From: Viola odorata | Lineage: Eukaryota > Streptophyta > Magnoliopsida > Malpighiales > Violaceae | Direction: 5' to 3' | DNA: 64,000 bases | Assembly: GCA_963691705.1 (NCBI GenBank) | Contig: OY829540.1 | Coordinates: forward strand, 5,098,001-5,162,000 | In this document: piece by piece, positions 37,063-49,603 of the stretch | Position numbering within the stretch: position 1 is the first letter of the stretch | How the letters are laid out: every line of letters begins with the position of its first letter | Program-made: the position numbers and the translations under genes | Notes under the pieces: generated by a model | Database searches by the model: none | The model's input: the letters and a program-made list of their open reading frames with translations, nothing else | Told to the model about the DNA's origin: nothing

Positions 37063-40000
37063 GAGAGATATTATCAAATTTTAATCAAGTTTAGGGTAGG
37101 TAATTAGTAACATTTAAGACTAATTAACTACTTGTATTGGGTTTAGGGTGTGTAAGTAAATCACTAAATTGTTCTCTGGAATGGGGCTTATTTTAATTGG
37201 CCCTGTCTCGATTTGGTTTGGGTGTGTGGGGGTGTCCTATTATTTAAGGGACCCTGTTGTTAGCTTATGGGGTCTTTATCTTTTTTCTTTTTTCCTAGTG
37301 CTATAAGGATTGAAGAAAGTGGGCAGAGGTGGTGTTGTTTTACTACCCGCCACTGGTATTTTATTAGTATTAGGGTACTACTACTACTGTTAGGTCTTTT
37401 TTAGCTTCCTAAATTGGAAGCCATTTTTTCTTTTTAGTATTTTGCTTGTAAGGAGGATTGCTAAAGTCAGCTTGACTGAATTGTTATGACTCATGAGTGT
37501 GTAAGCTGTAAAATTTCCAATTTCTACTATTAATGGAAATTGTTTTGTGCCAATTTACCATCTGGTGTTGCTGGTTCTATACAAAAGTACTTCCTTTTAT
37601 TAAATATAAATAAATTTCGAGGAAGCTTCATGAGGGTTGATTTTTGAAGTCCACAGATGTTTGGTTTTGCCACTTTAATGCAATAGTTTCTTTCCTATCC
37701 TCCTTTGAGCAAAACAGACCAATTTCGTCTGTTTTGTTGCTTACTTCTCCTCTTCTCTTGAACGTTTTGCTTTGCTACTTGAATGCTCAAATTACACATA
37801 AATTGATCAAACATGACAGAAGAAAGTAAACCTTTCAATTGCATTATCTGATTAGGGTTCTTCCGGACCACTATTTTATTCAGTTATCTTAAAGGTAAAA
37901 TAACACAATAAAGTGATCGGAAGGCAAACTACAAGTAAAGAGACATTGATATGAAATGTCATGCATTTTATTTGAACCCAGAGTCCAGACCATAAGATAC
38001 AACTGACAATTATTTCTCCCATAGTTTCGCACGCTAATTTTATTACATACTCCCTCCGGGGTTAATTATATGTCGTTTCATTTTTTGGCATGCATATTAA
38101 AAAAATCGGATGACTCACTATTTAACCTCAAAAACTTTTGTATTTTTTTTCGAACGTACACTTCCTTAATATACGTGCCAAAAAATCAAACGATATATAA
38201 TTAACTCCGGAGGCGGAGGGAATATCATATATTTTCCCTAAGAAAAACTGTATATATAAGTTTTTTCACACATCATAAAAATCTTATAAATCAACTATTC
38301 AAATTCTTTTGTTTACCTTCATTATTATAGTTACAAAAAAGAAGTGAGTGTATTTTTTCTTATACACGAACTTAATTCTAAATATATACTGATATTTTTA
38401 CTAACATGAGTATGCAATGAGCTGAAAATATTAGCGAAGAATTACCGCGAGTAAATTTGTTTTTAGTAAACTTATAAATTACTAATATGGTAAAAATTTA
38501 AAACATTTTTTTTTTTGGTCAGAAAATTTAAAACATTGGAACTCTGGAAGTACGTGATTGATGGGTCAACTCTCGGGTGGCGCCACAACTATTACTGTTA
38601 AGCACAAAAGCCCAAAAGTGTGGGACCCACATGAGTAAGTCTCTGTTGATTTTGTTACAAATCAACGGTTTCCCGCTCTCCAGTCTCCGCTACCAAACGG
38701 AAAAAGCAACAAATTCCCACTTACGTGGCGAATCCCACGAAGATGTAAGAGAGCAGCTGCAGAAGCTTTTTTCTTCCTTTTTCTAAGATAAGTGCCCATG
38801 TGAGCCGCCGCATATTACGCTGTGCACGTGTCAGTCAGCAGTTGGGCGTGCTGTCGTGTCATCGGATAGTGTAATCATTTTTCTGGACTTCATGATCAGA
38901 TGGGCTGGGCTGGGATGGGCCTAGACCACGCTGTACTTTTTAGAGATGGTAAGCATAGCATTTATTGTGGCCTAAGGAGCAAAACAAACTGATGCATAAA
39001 TATGGAGAAATTGATTGCGACCATCATCAAAGTAGAAGTAGAGACCAAGATTCGAACTAAACAATTAATTACTGCTCTGTCTGGTACCAAAGCAGATCAA
39101 ATATGGATTTGGCAGTTAGAAGCAGAGGTTCCGCTCTTTATTACTACTACTCTTCAGTATTTCTACGCAATACTCGTGTCATACGAAGAAACGATGAAAT
39201 GCACCTTTGTCACATATCGGATAGGTAAGAAGTTTTTGTAAGTTTATAAGTAGTGGCGCTACATTCTCCCCATCACGTGTGTCTTCTCACAAGTAGTACC
39301 AAAGCCGATCTTTATCAACTTCAACCCTCGTTAATTCCCCAATCACAGTAGGGAAATTCTATTACAATACCGTTTGTAACTCTATGCATTTTGGTGTGGA
39401 AATTAAACAAGTTTTCCTGTCAAACAAAGACAGGAACTTTCGAACGCTGGGAAAGACGAGACAGATGAAGTCACAAAGAGAAAATTTTCATATTTTTCTC
39501 TTTTTTAATTCTGATCCTAAGATATCCAGCAGTTAATTAGGACCATTTTGCGATTTGCATAGTGTTGCGTGCCTAGGTTCCTTTCTGATCATGATCATAT
39601 CTTAGACAAAAACCAATATATGTTGGCAATAAAAACAGTATGGAAACGCGTGTAGATTGATGTTGGAATTTTTGGGTGCTTTGCAATCTTATCAAAATCA
39701 AGATGAACCGGTCTCTCTCGGTGCCCTCTCTCTCTCTGCCCCTTTTAAGTCTGAAGGGGTGTCTTTTCCTCAAGTTTGTAACCCGAGTTAAGGATTGGGA
39801 ATCTCTTATCACTCAACCTGAGTAATTTTCCCACATGATTAATCAGAAAAGAAAGAAAGAAAGAAAGGCAGCCCTTTAGTAAGTTGTCCAAGCTAAGGAG
39901 GCATTACAAGCTCTTTAGGGCATAAATTGCACATGGCATTATCAAGTTATATCAACTCCATACTCAAGTGATTTTACACAAATCAAACTTTGTCATCTCT

Positions 40001-40480
40001 TAGTGCATATGAACAGTTTTTTCTCGTCATCATCCAACAAGATGTGAAATGAAATGAAAAGTATGCACGTATTTTCATTTTTTTTTATCAAGAAAAAGTT
40101 ATGAAACTGTTCAAGCATAAATCCAATCCTTAAATATGGTTTGGATTACCGCCATTGCTATATGGATACTGTTTACACCCCAGGACAGGGAGACAGTAGC
40201 CTTGGCTGCCATCAGTGATCATGTCACCGAAAGTAAGCGGACGACCTATAGTAAGTCTACTAAACCCTGCTTTACACAATTAGTATACATATATGATTTG
40301 TGATATCACAAAACAGGCGCCTCACAGATCGTGGAACCAGCACCGTCATTTCTAACAAGTTATTAACATCAATCAGGGTAGACCTACGCTGTTACTTAGG
40401 TGCATGTGCATCTCATCGGCTGTTGCAAAATTCAGCAGCTTGATTTGATTGGACATGTTCACATGGACCTGGCGATTCCA
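37063..40480. other. Spacer between expansin and MADS genes
   Basis: The first 500 bases are the expansin 3' UTR and flank. One Stowaway MITE lies at 38050-38222. The remainder has short unrecognised frames (38577-38786, 39002-39241) and no domain. A CT/GA microsatellite-like tract lies near 39713-39740. Confidence 0.6.
38050..38222 (+). mobile_element. Stowaway MITE downstream of expansin
   Basis: Its ends are CTCCCTCCGG and CCGGAGGCGGAGGGAA, flanked by TA. The inner block GGATGACTCACTATTTAACC and the AACGTACA word match the copy in expansin intron 2. It is about 173 bp, shorter than that copy. Confidence 0.8.
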
Positions 40481-43400
40481 TCAGTAGCCAAACTTTCGAA
40501 AATTAGTTTGGTTGCTGTCATGAAAGAAATGGAAAGCGTTATCAGTTATGTGAAAATGGTTTGCAGTAATTAAAGCAGGCATACAGTGAAAAGGAATAAG
40601 GCCATATGTGATTCCTAGTGTTTACAACTTGGAAGAAGCATGCAGAGGGATGGATTATATTTCACAAACTTAGTTACGAATGTAATTTCACCGTAAAACT
40701 ATCCACTCAACTTTTATACACAAAGCCACAAACCAAGGCCAAGTCCATTAGAATTCCCCAGAAGTCTGTAGATTAATGTGAAACTATGCCCTGCAGTGTA
40801 ACCTTAGAATTGGCATTTCTAAAGTGTCTGGAGTTTTTTGGTTTACAATGGAATTGGACCCCTCTCATCACTGGCCCAACGACAATAGCTTAAAGTATCT
40901 GGAGTCTGGAAATGCATAAACATGAGAAAAATTCTGATATACTTACTCATCATGCATGCTTTCATGACTCCAACATAGACATGCTCAGCCACTTCATATT
41001 GATAAGAAAAGAATAAGGTTTTAATTTCATGGAAGTACCTAGTTTATGAGTTGGGAAGATCACACAGATTCATTAAGCAATTTACCTCAAACAAATTTCT
41101 AGATTCATAAGCTATATAATTCTACATGATGCCCCAATCTAGTAATGCAAGTTCGTTTAAACCTACATCACTAGGCAACATTCAGCATAATATTTTCTTG
41201 CCTAAAAATGGATATTATGAAGAGCTTACCTGGGAATACAAATGCTCATTAAACACGGGGAGAGCACATGGTCCTGATGTAGAGGCCCAACTAGCAAGAG
41301 TACCATCATACTCAGGTTTTGGAGCTTCAAAACTTCCATTAAGATGAAAATTCAAGGGACTTTTTTGTAGGTTTATCTCCGCTGCAGGTTGGAATTTAGT
41401 ATCATTTATCAAATTCAGATCGTAAGGCAGGTATGGGTATTGTCCAGCCAGTTGCATCCTCAGTGATGTAGTTCCATTTAACTCGTTAAGAAAACCATTC
41501 ACACAACTTTCTTGGCAGGAATTTGAGAGTTCTGATGTCTTTGGACCACCAAAATAACTAGGATAACTCCCATATGAGGAGCTCGCAGTGCACTCTACAT
41601 CTCTACAAATGACAGTTTCAATAGGGTGAGAACATATTGGGACACTCTGAACCCTCAGTGCAAATAAAGTATTGAATTGTTTGTAGAAACATTAGTAAGC
41701 AAGTTGCATAGACTTGTACAGAAAAAGAAAAAGTGATTAAAGCGAAAAAGAAGTTTAGCTCAATCCTGCGCACTTCTCTCTTTCCCTACGTGCCTCTGAA
41801 AACATGTATAATTGTGTATGCATTTTATTACAAAAACTAGTTGTATACATAGAGCAAGTCCATACTAGATTGTCTTCAATAATATTTGAAAAAGTGGAAT
41901 CAGAAACTTGCATAAAAGGCTCACTCACCTGGGTGGAAGCATATTTGGGTCCCCTGGTAAGACTATATGTTGAGTGTCATTATGAGGAATCCATGAGAGA
42001 GGTGGGAGCTGCTGCTCAGAACAAAGGGGTACATGCATTCCATTTTGGAACTGATAGCAATGCTATTTTAGTTAGCGATTTAAGATTTACATACAAAGAA
42101 AAAACACCAATGAGAACATTAGCATGATAATGATAGCATTCGTTACCTGACTATTGCATTCTACTGACATAAGTTGCAGTTTTCCTAAATTTTCCTGGCA
42201 AAGAGCTCAATGACGTTAGCATAACAAGGTGGATAAAACAAGGACAAACAGTGAGATGCAAGCTAAAGCTAAGGGGCAGAACTTAAAGTCATATAGATTC
42301 CTATGTGTCACCACTGAGCTAAGAGATAAAATGCAAAAAATTTGCAGCACTTGGGAGTCCTTTTCTTTTCCTTGACTCCAAGAACTCAAGAATACTTTCT
42401 GCCCTCAGAGCATGACATGACATTATTTCTTAGAACGTTTTATAAAACCCTTTGAATTGAATAAAGTTTGGCACGGTATCAAATCATCTCAGAGCCCAAG
42501 ATTTCTATTTTTCACTCAAACAAGACCCAGGAAAATGTTGCAATGTATTAGCATCTCCAGGATGGCACTAAAGAAAAATTGCAGATGGTGCTTATGAATT
42601 ATCATCATAGATGAGTTAAGTCCAGATCTTTACTGAAAACCTGTAGAACTGAATGTCGTCTACATAAGCCTAGAAAAAGATAAAACTACTAATTGCAAAC
42701 CTTGGAGATGCTTAATGCGTAGCAGGAACAAGGAATATAGGCATACCTTCTGTGCTCGTATCTGATTAACTGATTCCCTAAGTGAATTTTCCAGCTGTGC
42801 CAAATGGTCTATGCTGTTTATCTTATCTGGGTTAGTCCAGCAGCTGCAACCAAACAAAATTTAAACTTAGACCAGAGGCAGGATAGATTAACTAATGAAA
42901 CATTTTGAGATTTTCACCTTAATCTCTTGTGCACTTCAGAAAGTTGGTTATGCAATAATCTTGACTGGTCAGTGAGGTCCTGATCAACACAACTTGAATA
43001 TGTCAACAAGAACCTAGAGTTTTAAGAGATCAGAATAATTAATATTGGAAGTAACGGTCTTTATGGGTGTAGTGCCTACCTCTATCGTTTGAGAACTGAA
43101 ATATAAAGAAAAAGAAAATTGAAGAAGTTAGTGCATACACGTTCAAGAAAAACACATTCAATTCATCTTACAAAGCAACAAGGACACACCTTGTACCCAG
43201 AAATTCTGGTATATTAACATCATGGTCCAACTTCTTAAAAGTTTTCTTCAATGCCTAGATTCTCAAAGAGAAAACAAAAGATTATGTAACCAACAGAAAT
43301 GAGAAAATAATTGCAAGAATACAATCAAGAGTGGAAGAAATTTTAGTGATAGGTGCTAGCTTGAGAGGAAAGGCATACTTCGAGGCTTTCTAACTTCCTG

Positions 43401-44156
43401 TGAAAACCAAATAACAAGAATTTTGTTTCAATAAATATTCAACTCAGACCTGAGATGACAGTAAAAAGATATGAGATAGCATTACTGACCTCTTTGCCCT
43501 TTCTTGAGGCGTTAACTGAGCGAATTTTGATATTACTTCTTCAATGCTACTCAAATCACCAAACAAAAAGGAAATTTTAGGACATCATTAAAATGCGAGC
43601 GTAAACAAAATTCAAAACCCCTTTTAATCCTCTTCACAGGAAAGATGAAAACCAAAAAAGAAGAGGGTTTGTGCCAGTGAAATACAAGAACCTAATCCAT
43701 TAGACAGTGCTACTTATGCTCTAAAATCTATTTGATATCGATCCTAATGGGGATAAAATGAATGACAGACTATGCTCAACAGTTAGTAGTGCATTGGGAT
43801 CAGGTTGCATTTTGTGCTGTAGCAAAAGAATTACTACTACCCAAGCCCAATCAGAAACAAAAAAGGAAAAAGAAAAAGACAGAGATGGAGACAGAAAATA
43901 TATTCTTGTCTTAGGAAGCTTTACAATATCTACCATTTTCTGCCAATCAGCAACGGCATGAATGTATGTACCTGCGCACTCCTTTACATAATGCAGGCTT
44001 GCCAGTTGGTGAGAACATGAGAAGGATAAGATCTATATCACAAAGTATGGATAATTCGTTTGCTTTCTTCAAGATGCCATTCTTCCTTTTGGCATAGGTC
44101 GCTTGACGGCCGTTTGTGTTCTCCAATCTCTTGATCTTTAGCTTAACCCTACCCAT
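40481..44156 (-). CDS. MIKC*-type MADS-box transcription factor (AGL65/AGL94-like)
   Basis: Eleven exons on the minus strand join in phase: 44156-43972, 43549-43490, 43397-43379, 43254-43190, 43095-43080, 42979-42918, 42843-42747, 42194-42147, 42050-41929, 41602-41230 and, tentatively, 40492-40481. They give 352 residues. The MADS domain (MGRVKLKIKRLENTNGRQ...ANELSILCDIDLILLMFSPTGK) fills exon 1. The I and K-like region is spread over many small exons, with SIEEVISKFAQLTPQERAKRKLESLE, LKKTFKKLDHDVNI and WTNPDKIN, all typical of the MIKC* class (AGL65, AGL66, AGL94, AGL104). That class acts in pollen as heterodimers. The C-terminus has a LASWASTSGPC block. The last exon, only four codons, is uncertain. 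Position next to EXPA1 suggests orthology to At1g69540 (AGL94). Confidence 0.88.
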
Positions 44157-44157
44157 T

Positions 44158-44622
44158 CTGCAAAAATCTCATGATCAACAACGTATCATCATCTGTTCTA
44201 AAATCCTAGCTAAAATAATTAGCATAATTCTCATTACACCAATCGAGATAGAAATCTGGACTATCATCCACACCCACATTCCACATCTCTATCAGCACCA
44301 ATCTAATGGTTTGCCATGCATTACAATACACAATGCAGCAAATTCAAACGTCAATACAGGCATTCGACAAATCAATCTCAATTGGAGCGAATAAAACACA
44401 ACCCAGTTCAAGAATCAACCAAAAGATCATTTTTTTCCCCACCATTCTGTCTCCCATCTCATTTTCTAAAGAAAGAAAGAAAGAACAAACAAAACCCAAA
44501 AATGAAAGCATACCCGAATGAGGAAATCAAATCAAACGACAAGTTCAAAGAGGAAAAGGACTTAAATGTGGGACAGGTCGATCAAATGAGCAAACGAGAG
44601 AGAGAGGTGGATGTGAGCTTAC
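44158..44622 (-). other. 5' UTR intron of the MADS gene
   Basis: On the minus strand, TTTTTGCAG ends one base before the ATG at 44156. A GTAAGC donor lies at 44622-44617 after CCTATAT. The transcript would begin around 44690. Confidence 0.5.
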
Positions 44623-44748
44623 ATATAGGATTGTATCAACACGACCGGGTGAGCAGGAAAATCGGTCATGAGAAGAGAGCTTGAGAATCGGGATCGTCAT
44701 TAAGTTCCTCGAAAAGCCTAAAACCAACCAAATTAGTATTACCAACAA

Positions 44749-45680
44749 AGTGGCGTATCTAGGAATTTTATTTAGGGCACGGCGCCCCGAAATTTTGAAA
44801 AAATGCGCCGCCCTGAATTTTTTTTTGAGTATTTTAAAGGAAAGAAAAACGAGCTGAATGAAAAATTGGAAAAATACTTAAGAGTATTTATATCCGTCAC
44901 TAAATAACAAATATTCAAATAAACTTAACAAAAAGATAAATAAAAAGACAATATATTGATTATACAACGATTACTATGGATTTTTCCTATATAATACACA
45001 TGCATCTGCATGTGTACGTATTTTCACAAATTCTTCTTGCAATGAAGCGATTATGAATTATTTTTTTAAACACTAAATTTTTTTTATTGTTTGACAATCC
45101 ATTGAAATAGGCATTGTCATGTTAACATAATTGGTATTGTTATTCTTATTTAAAGAGAAAAAATAAAATTATATGATTATTTTTAATAAATAAACATGAG
45201 AAAAAAAAGAGGAAAAGTAAGAGAAATATGATAATAATAATTTCAAAAAAAAACTGTTTGGTAATAGTTACGGAAGAAACGAGGTAGTTTAGAGGATATT
45301 GCTCTTGTGGTTCAAAGTTTACATATTTGAGAGAATTATTGTGTAGTGAGACGTTATAAATCATTTGAGGACAAATTATGTCATTTTTCTTTTGCTTGAA
45401 TATCCTGTTAATGATTCCACATTCTACTATTAATTACTACTCTATTATTGGTTCGAGTGTATAAAATAATTTAGTATGAATAAAATAAATCATGACTCGG
45501 TAAGTTTGGGGATTAAAATGACAACCCAAAATTTTTAACGGGCAAAAACTTGGGCTGACACCTTAGACCACTCGGCCATTTTGACATTAATGTTTAACAT
45601 TGCTTAGTAAATTAATATGTTCATTCAATCAAATAATTTTTTTTTATTGTGCCAGGTGACCCTGGGCTGGATCCGCCACT
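44749..45680. mobile_element. hAT-type non-autonomous element upstream of the MADS gene
   Basis: The left end AGTGGCGTATCTAGG and the right end CTGGATCCGCCACT are imperfect inverted repeats. Flanking 8-bp sites, ACCAACAA at 44741-44748 and GCCAACAA at 45681-45688, match at seven positions. That is the target-duplication length of hAT elements. The interior is AT-rich with no transposase. Confidence 0.7.
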
Positions 45681-46741
45681 GCCAACAAACCAATCCCTTG
45701 CCTCTCTGCAACGCACCAGCTCATATCTCACTCCCCGCCTTTCAACCAAAACCCTTACACCCCAACCTTCAAGGTTTTTCTTTCATACCCCCAATCTTCA
45801 TTTTCCGTTACTTTCCCACCCCCCCTCCTCATTTTCTATTTCCCATATTGTCCCTGCCTAAGTGCACATGACACTATGACAATATTGAAAGCGAGGATAA
45901 AATTGTCTTTTTAAATTACACCCATAAAAAAAACATTTTTTTGGTCAAAATACCATTACTAATTACTCCCATCGGTCGCGGAACTATGTCGTTTCGCGAT
46001 CGGGCACGCGGATTAATAAAGAACTGTTAGTGGGTGTGTGATTACCAGGCTGCCCTTCATTTAACTCGTGTCATTTGCTATAGTGTCGTTGCTATCTCCA
46101 AAATCAACGCGATCCGCGCGAAAGAATCCTCCCAATTCCCTCCCAATTTTTCACCCAATTTCATTTCTAAACCCTAATCCCTCCTAAATTTTGAAATCAT
46201 TCGCTTCAAATTTTTTAATTTTTCCCCTTACTTCGTTGCTACCAGTTCACAATGGTCTCTTACCTCCTCTATTTTGCTTCTGTTGATACCCAAATTTTAA
46301 CGCCATTTTTAATTAAATTTAGCATTTCCGTCATTTTACTTAACTTACTGTCATTTCTAATTAATTTACTGTCGTTAGTATTTTTAAATTCTCATCGCAT
46401 TTTTATCATCGTCAGCATTCAAAATAGCATTTTTATTTTTTCGTCACGTATTTTCATTATTATTATCATTAATATTTTCAGCCTTAAAAATCATGTTTTT
46501 AATTATCCGTTAGTCGTTTGCTAGTTATTTCTTCGTTTTAGGTCATCGCATGAAATTTAGGATTTTTAGTATTTTATCACATTTTTTTAGCATTTTATTT
46601 TTTTATTATTATTTTTGTTCGAGCTTTTATTGGACCCGAGTAAGTTCGCTCGGACAATAGCTCGAACTCGGAATGTTTTCCATCAACTAGTACCCACTCT
46701 TCTTTTCATTCACGCCGACCGATAACGTTTCGCGTAATTTT

Positions 46742-46900
46742 CGTCATAACGTCATTTATTTTTCGTCCGAACATTTCTTGTTTCCGAACTAGAAAATAAA
46801 CACGTTAAATGAAAAATTCTCGTCATAACGTCATTTATTTTTCGTCCGAACATTTCTTGTTTCCAAACTAGAAAATAAACACGTTAAACGAAAAATTCTC
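46742..46900 (+). repeat. 79-bp tandem duplication inside the solo LTR
   Basis: Two nearly identical copies start at 46742 and 46821, both beginning CGTCATAACGTCATTTATTT. They differ at only a couple of bases. Confidence 0.9.
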
Positions 46901-47036
46901 GTCATTCGCTGTAGACGGTTAAACTCGTCTTATTTTTCTCTATGAGCTGGCACTTTCGGCTCGAAAATTCAGAATGTTTGTTCGCGAAAATGGCTCGAGG
47001 CCATTTAAATAGGATTAAAAGGGCATTTGATCACCA

Positions 47037-47078
47037 CCGTTGATCTGGTTGACCAAGGAAAGTCAACCAGATCAACGG
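47037..47078. repeat. Perfect 17-bp inverted repeat inside the solo LTR
   Basis: The arms 47037-47053 and 47062-47078 are exact complements, separated by 8 bases. The pair lies about 210 bases before the LTR TATA box. Confidence 0.9.
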
Positions 47079-48039
47079 TTGACAAATAAATGTGCATGGT
47101 GCACATGAATAGCGCGGAAGCTACGAGGCAGCGGAGCAAGCCACCAAGCTGCTTGCTCCCGTCGCTTCCTGTCCCTTCAAGCCGTCCCCTCAGCCCTAGC
47201 CTCGCCACCTTGCCTCCCCTAACTCCGCCAGCACGACCGTCCGGCCTCCACGCGCAGCGCTGCGCTTCAACACCACGTGATCTCAAGCCTATAAATACGA
47301 GGCTCCCTTCAATGTTCAAACCACGAATTCACCACCTAGCAATCTTGCTTCTTCTCCCTCTTGATCGATAGCTCATGTAGAGCATCGATTGCCAAAGTTC
47401 AAGCTTTTGCAGAAAGCTTTTTTTTCAAGCTTTTTCCTTCGTTTTAAGCGTTTTCTTTCCTTTAATTATTAAATACATTTTTGATCAAATAAATTGCTTG
47501 TTTTTATGCCAATAATTCATATGCATGTTGTAGATTAAATACATACTTTTAATTTGCTAAATTGTTAGATAAATTGTGTGAATTAATTAGTTTTCGGTAA
47601 TTATCATTTTTGTCATTTTTTTGAAATTAAACTCGGTACTACTTAAACCGAGATTCGAGGTTTGTACGGTCGGGAAGCCGTCGAGGAGACGAGCGTCTCG
47701 ATACAAAGGTTTTTTGAAACGGCCACCTGTGGCCGGAGCTTGGCCGCCGGCAGTGGCACCGGCGACCAAGCTTGAAGATGATGAATAGTGCCATTATGGC
47801 CTATTCACGCGTGAAGAAGGAAAGGTGATGGGCCAACCCATCACCATTCTTTCTTTATTTTCTTGGGCCATGAACTATTCCTGGCCCATTTCTTTGATTT
47901 TTCAATTGGGCACAACCCATTTTCATTTTCCAGGATCTCGGATCGCGTTTTCGTAAAATACTCGTATATTTCGCATGACTGTTTTTTCGTAATGTCGCTT
48001 TAATTTTCTGTACTTATCAACTGTTTAAATTCCTCGCAC

Positions 48040-48680
48040 TTTAATTTTTTGCAATTTAAATTCAGTCATTTAATTTACCGCCTACATGGTCGGTCGCATT
48101 TTTAATTTTCTGCAATATCAACTATTTAATTTTCTGCAATATTAACTGCTTTAATTTTCTGCAATATCACCTGTTTAATTTTCTGCAATATCAACTATTT
48201 AATTTCCTGCAAATCATCAACTGTTTATTTTTCTGCAAATCATCAATTGTTTAATTTCCTGCAAATCATCATTTAAACTTTCTGCAAATTATCAACTGCT
48301 TTAATTTTCTGCAATATCAACTAGTTAATTTTCTGCGAATCGTCAACTGCTTAATTTTCTGCAAATATCAAATCTTTGATTTTTTGTCAAATCATCACTT
48401 AAATTTTTTGTCAAATCAGCATTTAAATTCTCGCACTTATCAACTGTCATCATTTAATTTTCGCACTTATCAACTGTCATCATATAAATTTCTCACATGC
48501 AAAACATCATTTAAATTTTCCTGTACTCATCAAATCATTATTTAAATTTTCGTATGTGTCAAATCACCATTCTATCTTCGTACTCGTAAAAACCATCATT
48601 TAATTTTTTGATAAATATCAACTGTCATTTAAATTCTCGCATTCATAAATTGCTTATTTATTTTTCGAGCTATCACTAAC
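48040..48680 (+). repeat. Degenerate tandem array, unit about 22-25 bp
   Basis: Many units of the form TTTAATTTTCTGCAATATCAACTG follow one another, drifting to forms with CGCACTTATCAACTGTCATC towards the end. Confidence 0.85.
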
Positions 48681-49603
48681 ACTCTCACTTTGTAGGTTTA
48701 AAATTCAAGCTTCGCTCGAAAGTACGCATTTCGTTCCCTTTTACTTATTCAATGCTTTCCGTAAATATTAATTATACGCATGATATATAGAATTGCTAGA
48801 ATTAAAATCAACCCACATGAACAACTTGTTTAAAGACTTGCTTACAAATGCCATGTTCGTTTGATTTTAAATTCCGCTTATATTGACTGCATGTACTTGG
48901 TGGCTTCGATCCCACATCAGTTTTATCACTTCAAAACCTCTCATTTAAATTTGTACTATGTTAAGCTATCCATGATAGAATCACTTAGTAATTAATTTAA
49001 TCATGCAAAAGTCCGATGATGAAATAGAGGGCGCTCATTCGGTCTTATGGAAAATTCAGTCCCATAACGCTACGGTCAGGAATAATCGATCGGTCTTGAA
49101 AACGGTAACCCCGTTCGAAAAGATTTTTAAAACGGTAACCCCGTCCAACGATTAATTATTCCTAAATGGTCCCGATTATGGAAAAGACCAATGTGACGAT
49201 TCCTCTGAGGACCCCCTTTCAAAATGCATTTTATCAAACACCTCTCTTATCAACCGGTAACCGCTTTCGGATGTGACTCGGGTGCCTAATACATTCCTGA
49301 GACCATAATACGACCCCGAACCTTTGTCTGGGGGACCCTTTTTTTTGTGCCTTTAGTTTTTTTATTTTTTTTATTTTTTTATGCCATGACGATTAAGGTT
49401 CCCTAAACCTAGCGACAAAATTAGGGTGGCGACTTCATTGCATGTTTCGAGGCGTCCTTTTACGCCGAGCATCGTAAGGTCTCAGATTCGTCGTACACTC
49501 GTGATTTTTTTTTTAATTTTCGGGGCGCGACAACTTCCCACCCATCCTCCTCTATTTCTAAAGCTGCAACATTTCTGTTTCGATTTGCGAAGCGTAAAGA
49601 ACA

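Larger units (their letters stand above)
46281..49532 (+). mobile_element. Solo LTR, probably Ty3/gypsy (Tat/Ogre-like)
   Basis: This 3252-bp block starts TGTTGATACC and ends GGGGCGCGACA. It is flanked by GCTTC and ACTTC, a 5-bp duplication with one mismatch. It contains a TATA box (CTATAAATACGAGG at 47289-47302), a 79-bp tandem duplication, a perfect 17-bp inverted repeat and a long array of TTTAATTTTCTGCAA units. There is no coding region. Very long LTRs with these traits are known in the Tat/Ogre lineage, but the lineage call is a guess. It splits the leader of the mariner transposase gene. Confidence 0.6.

Noticed and set aside
47090..47371. Proline-rich 93-codon frame at 47 kb
   Set aside because: It lies within the solo LTR over its TATA box and has no start context or homologue that I know.
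49427..49444. Primer binding site for a full retroelement
   Set aside because: TGGCGACTTC resembles a gypsy primer site, but it lies about 90 bases before the LTR end and no internal region follows, so the block is a solo LTR.
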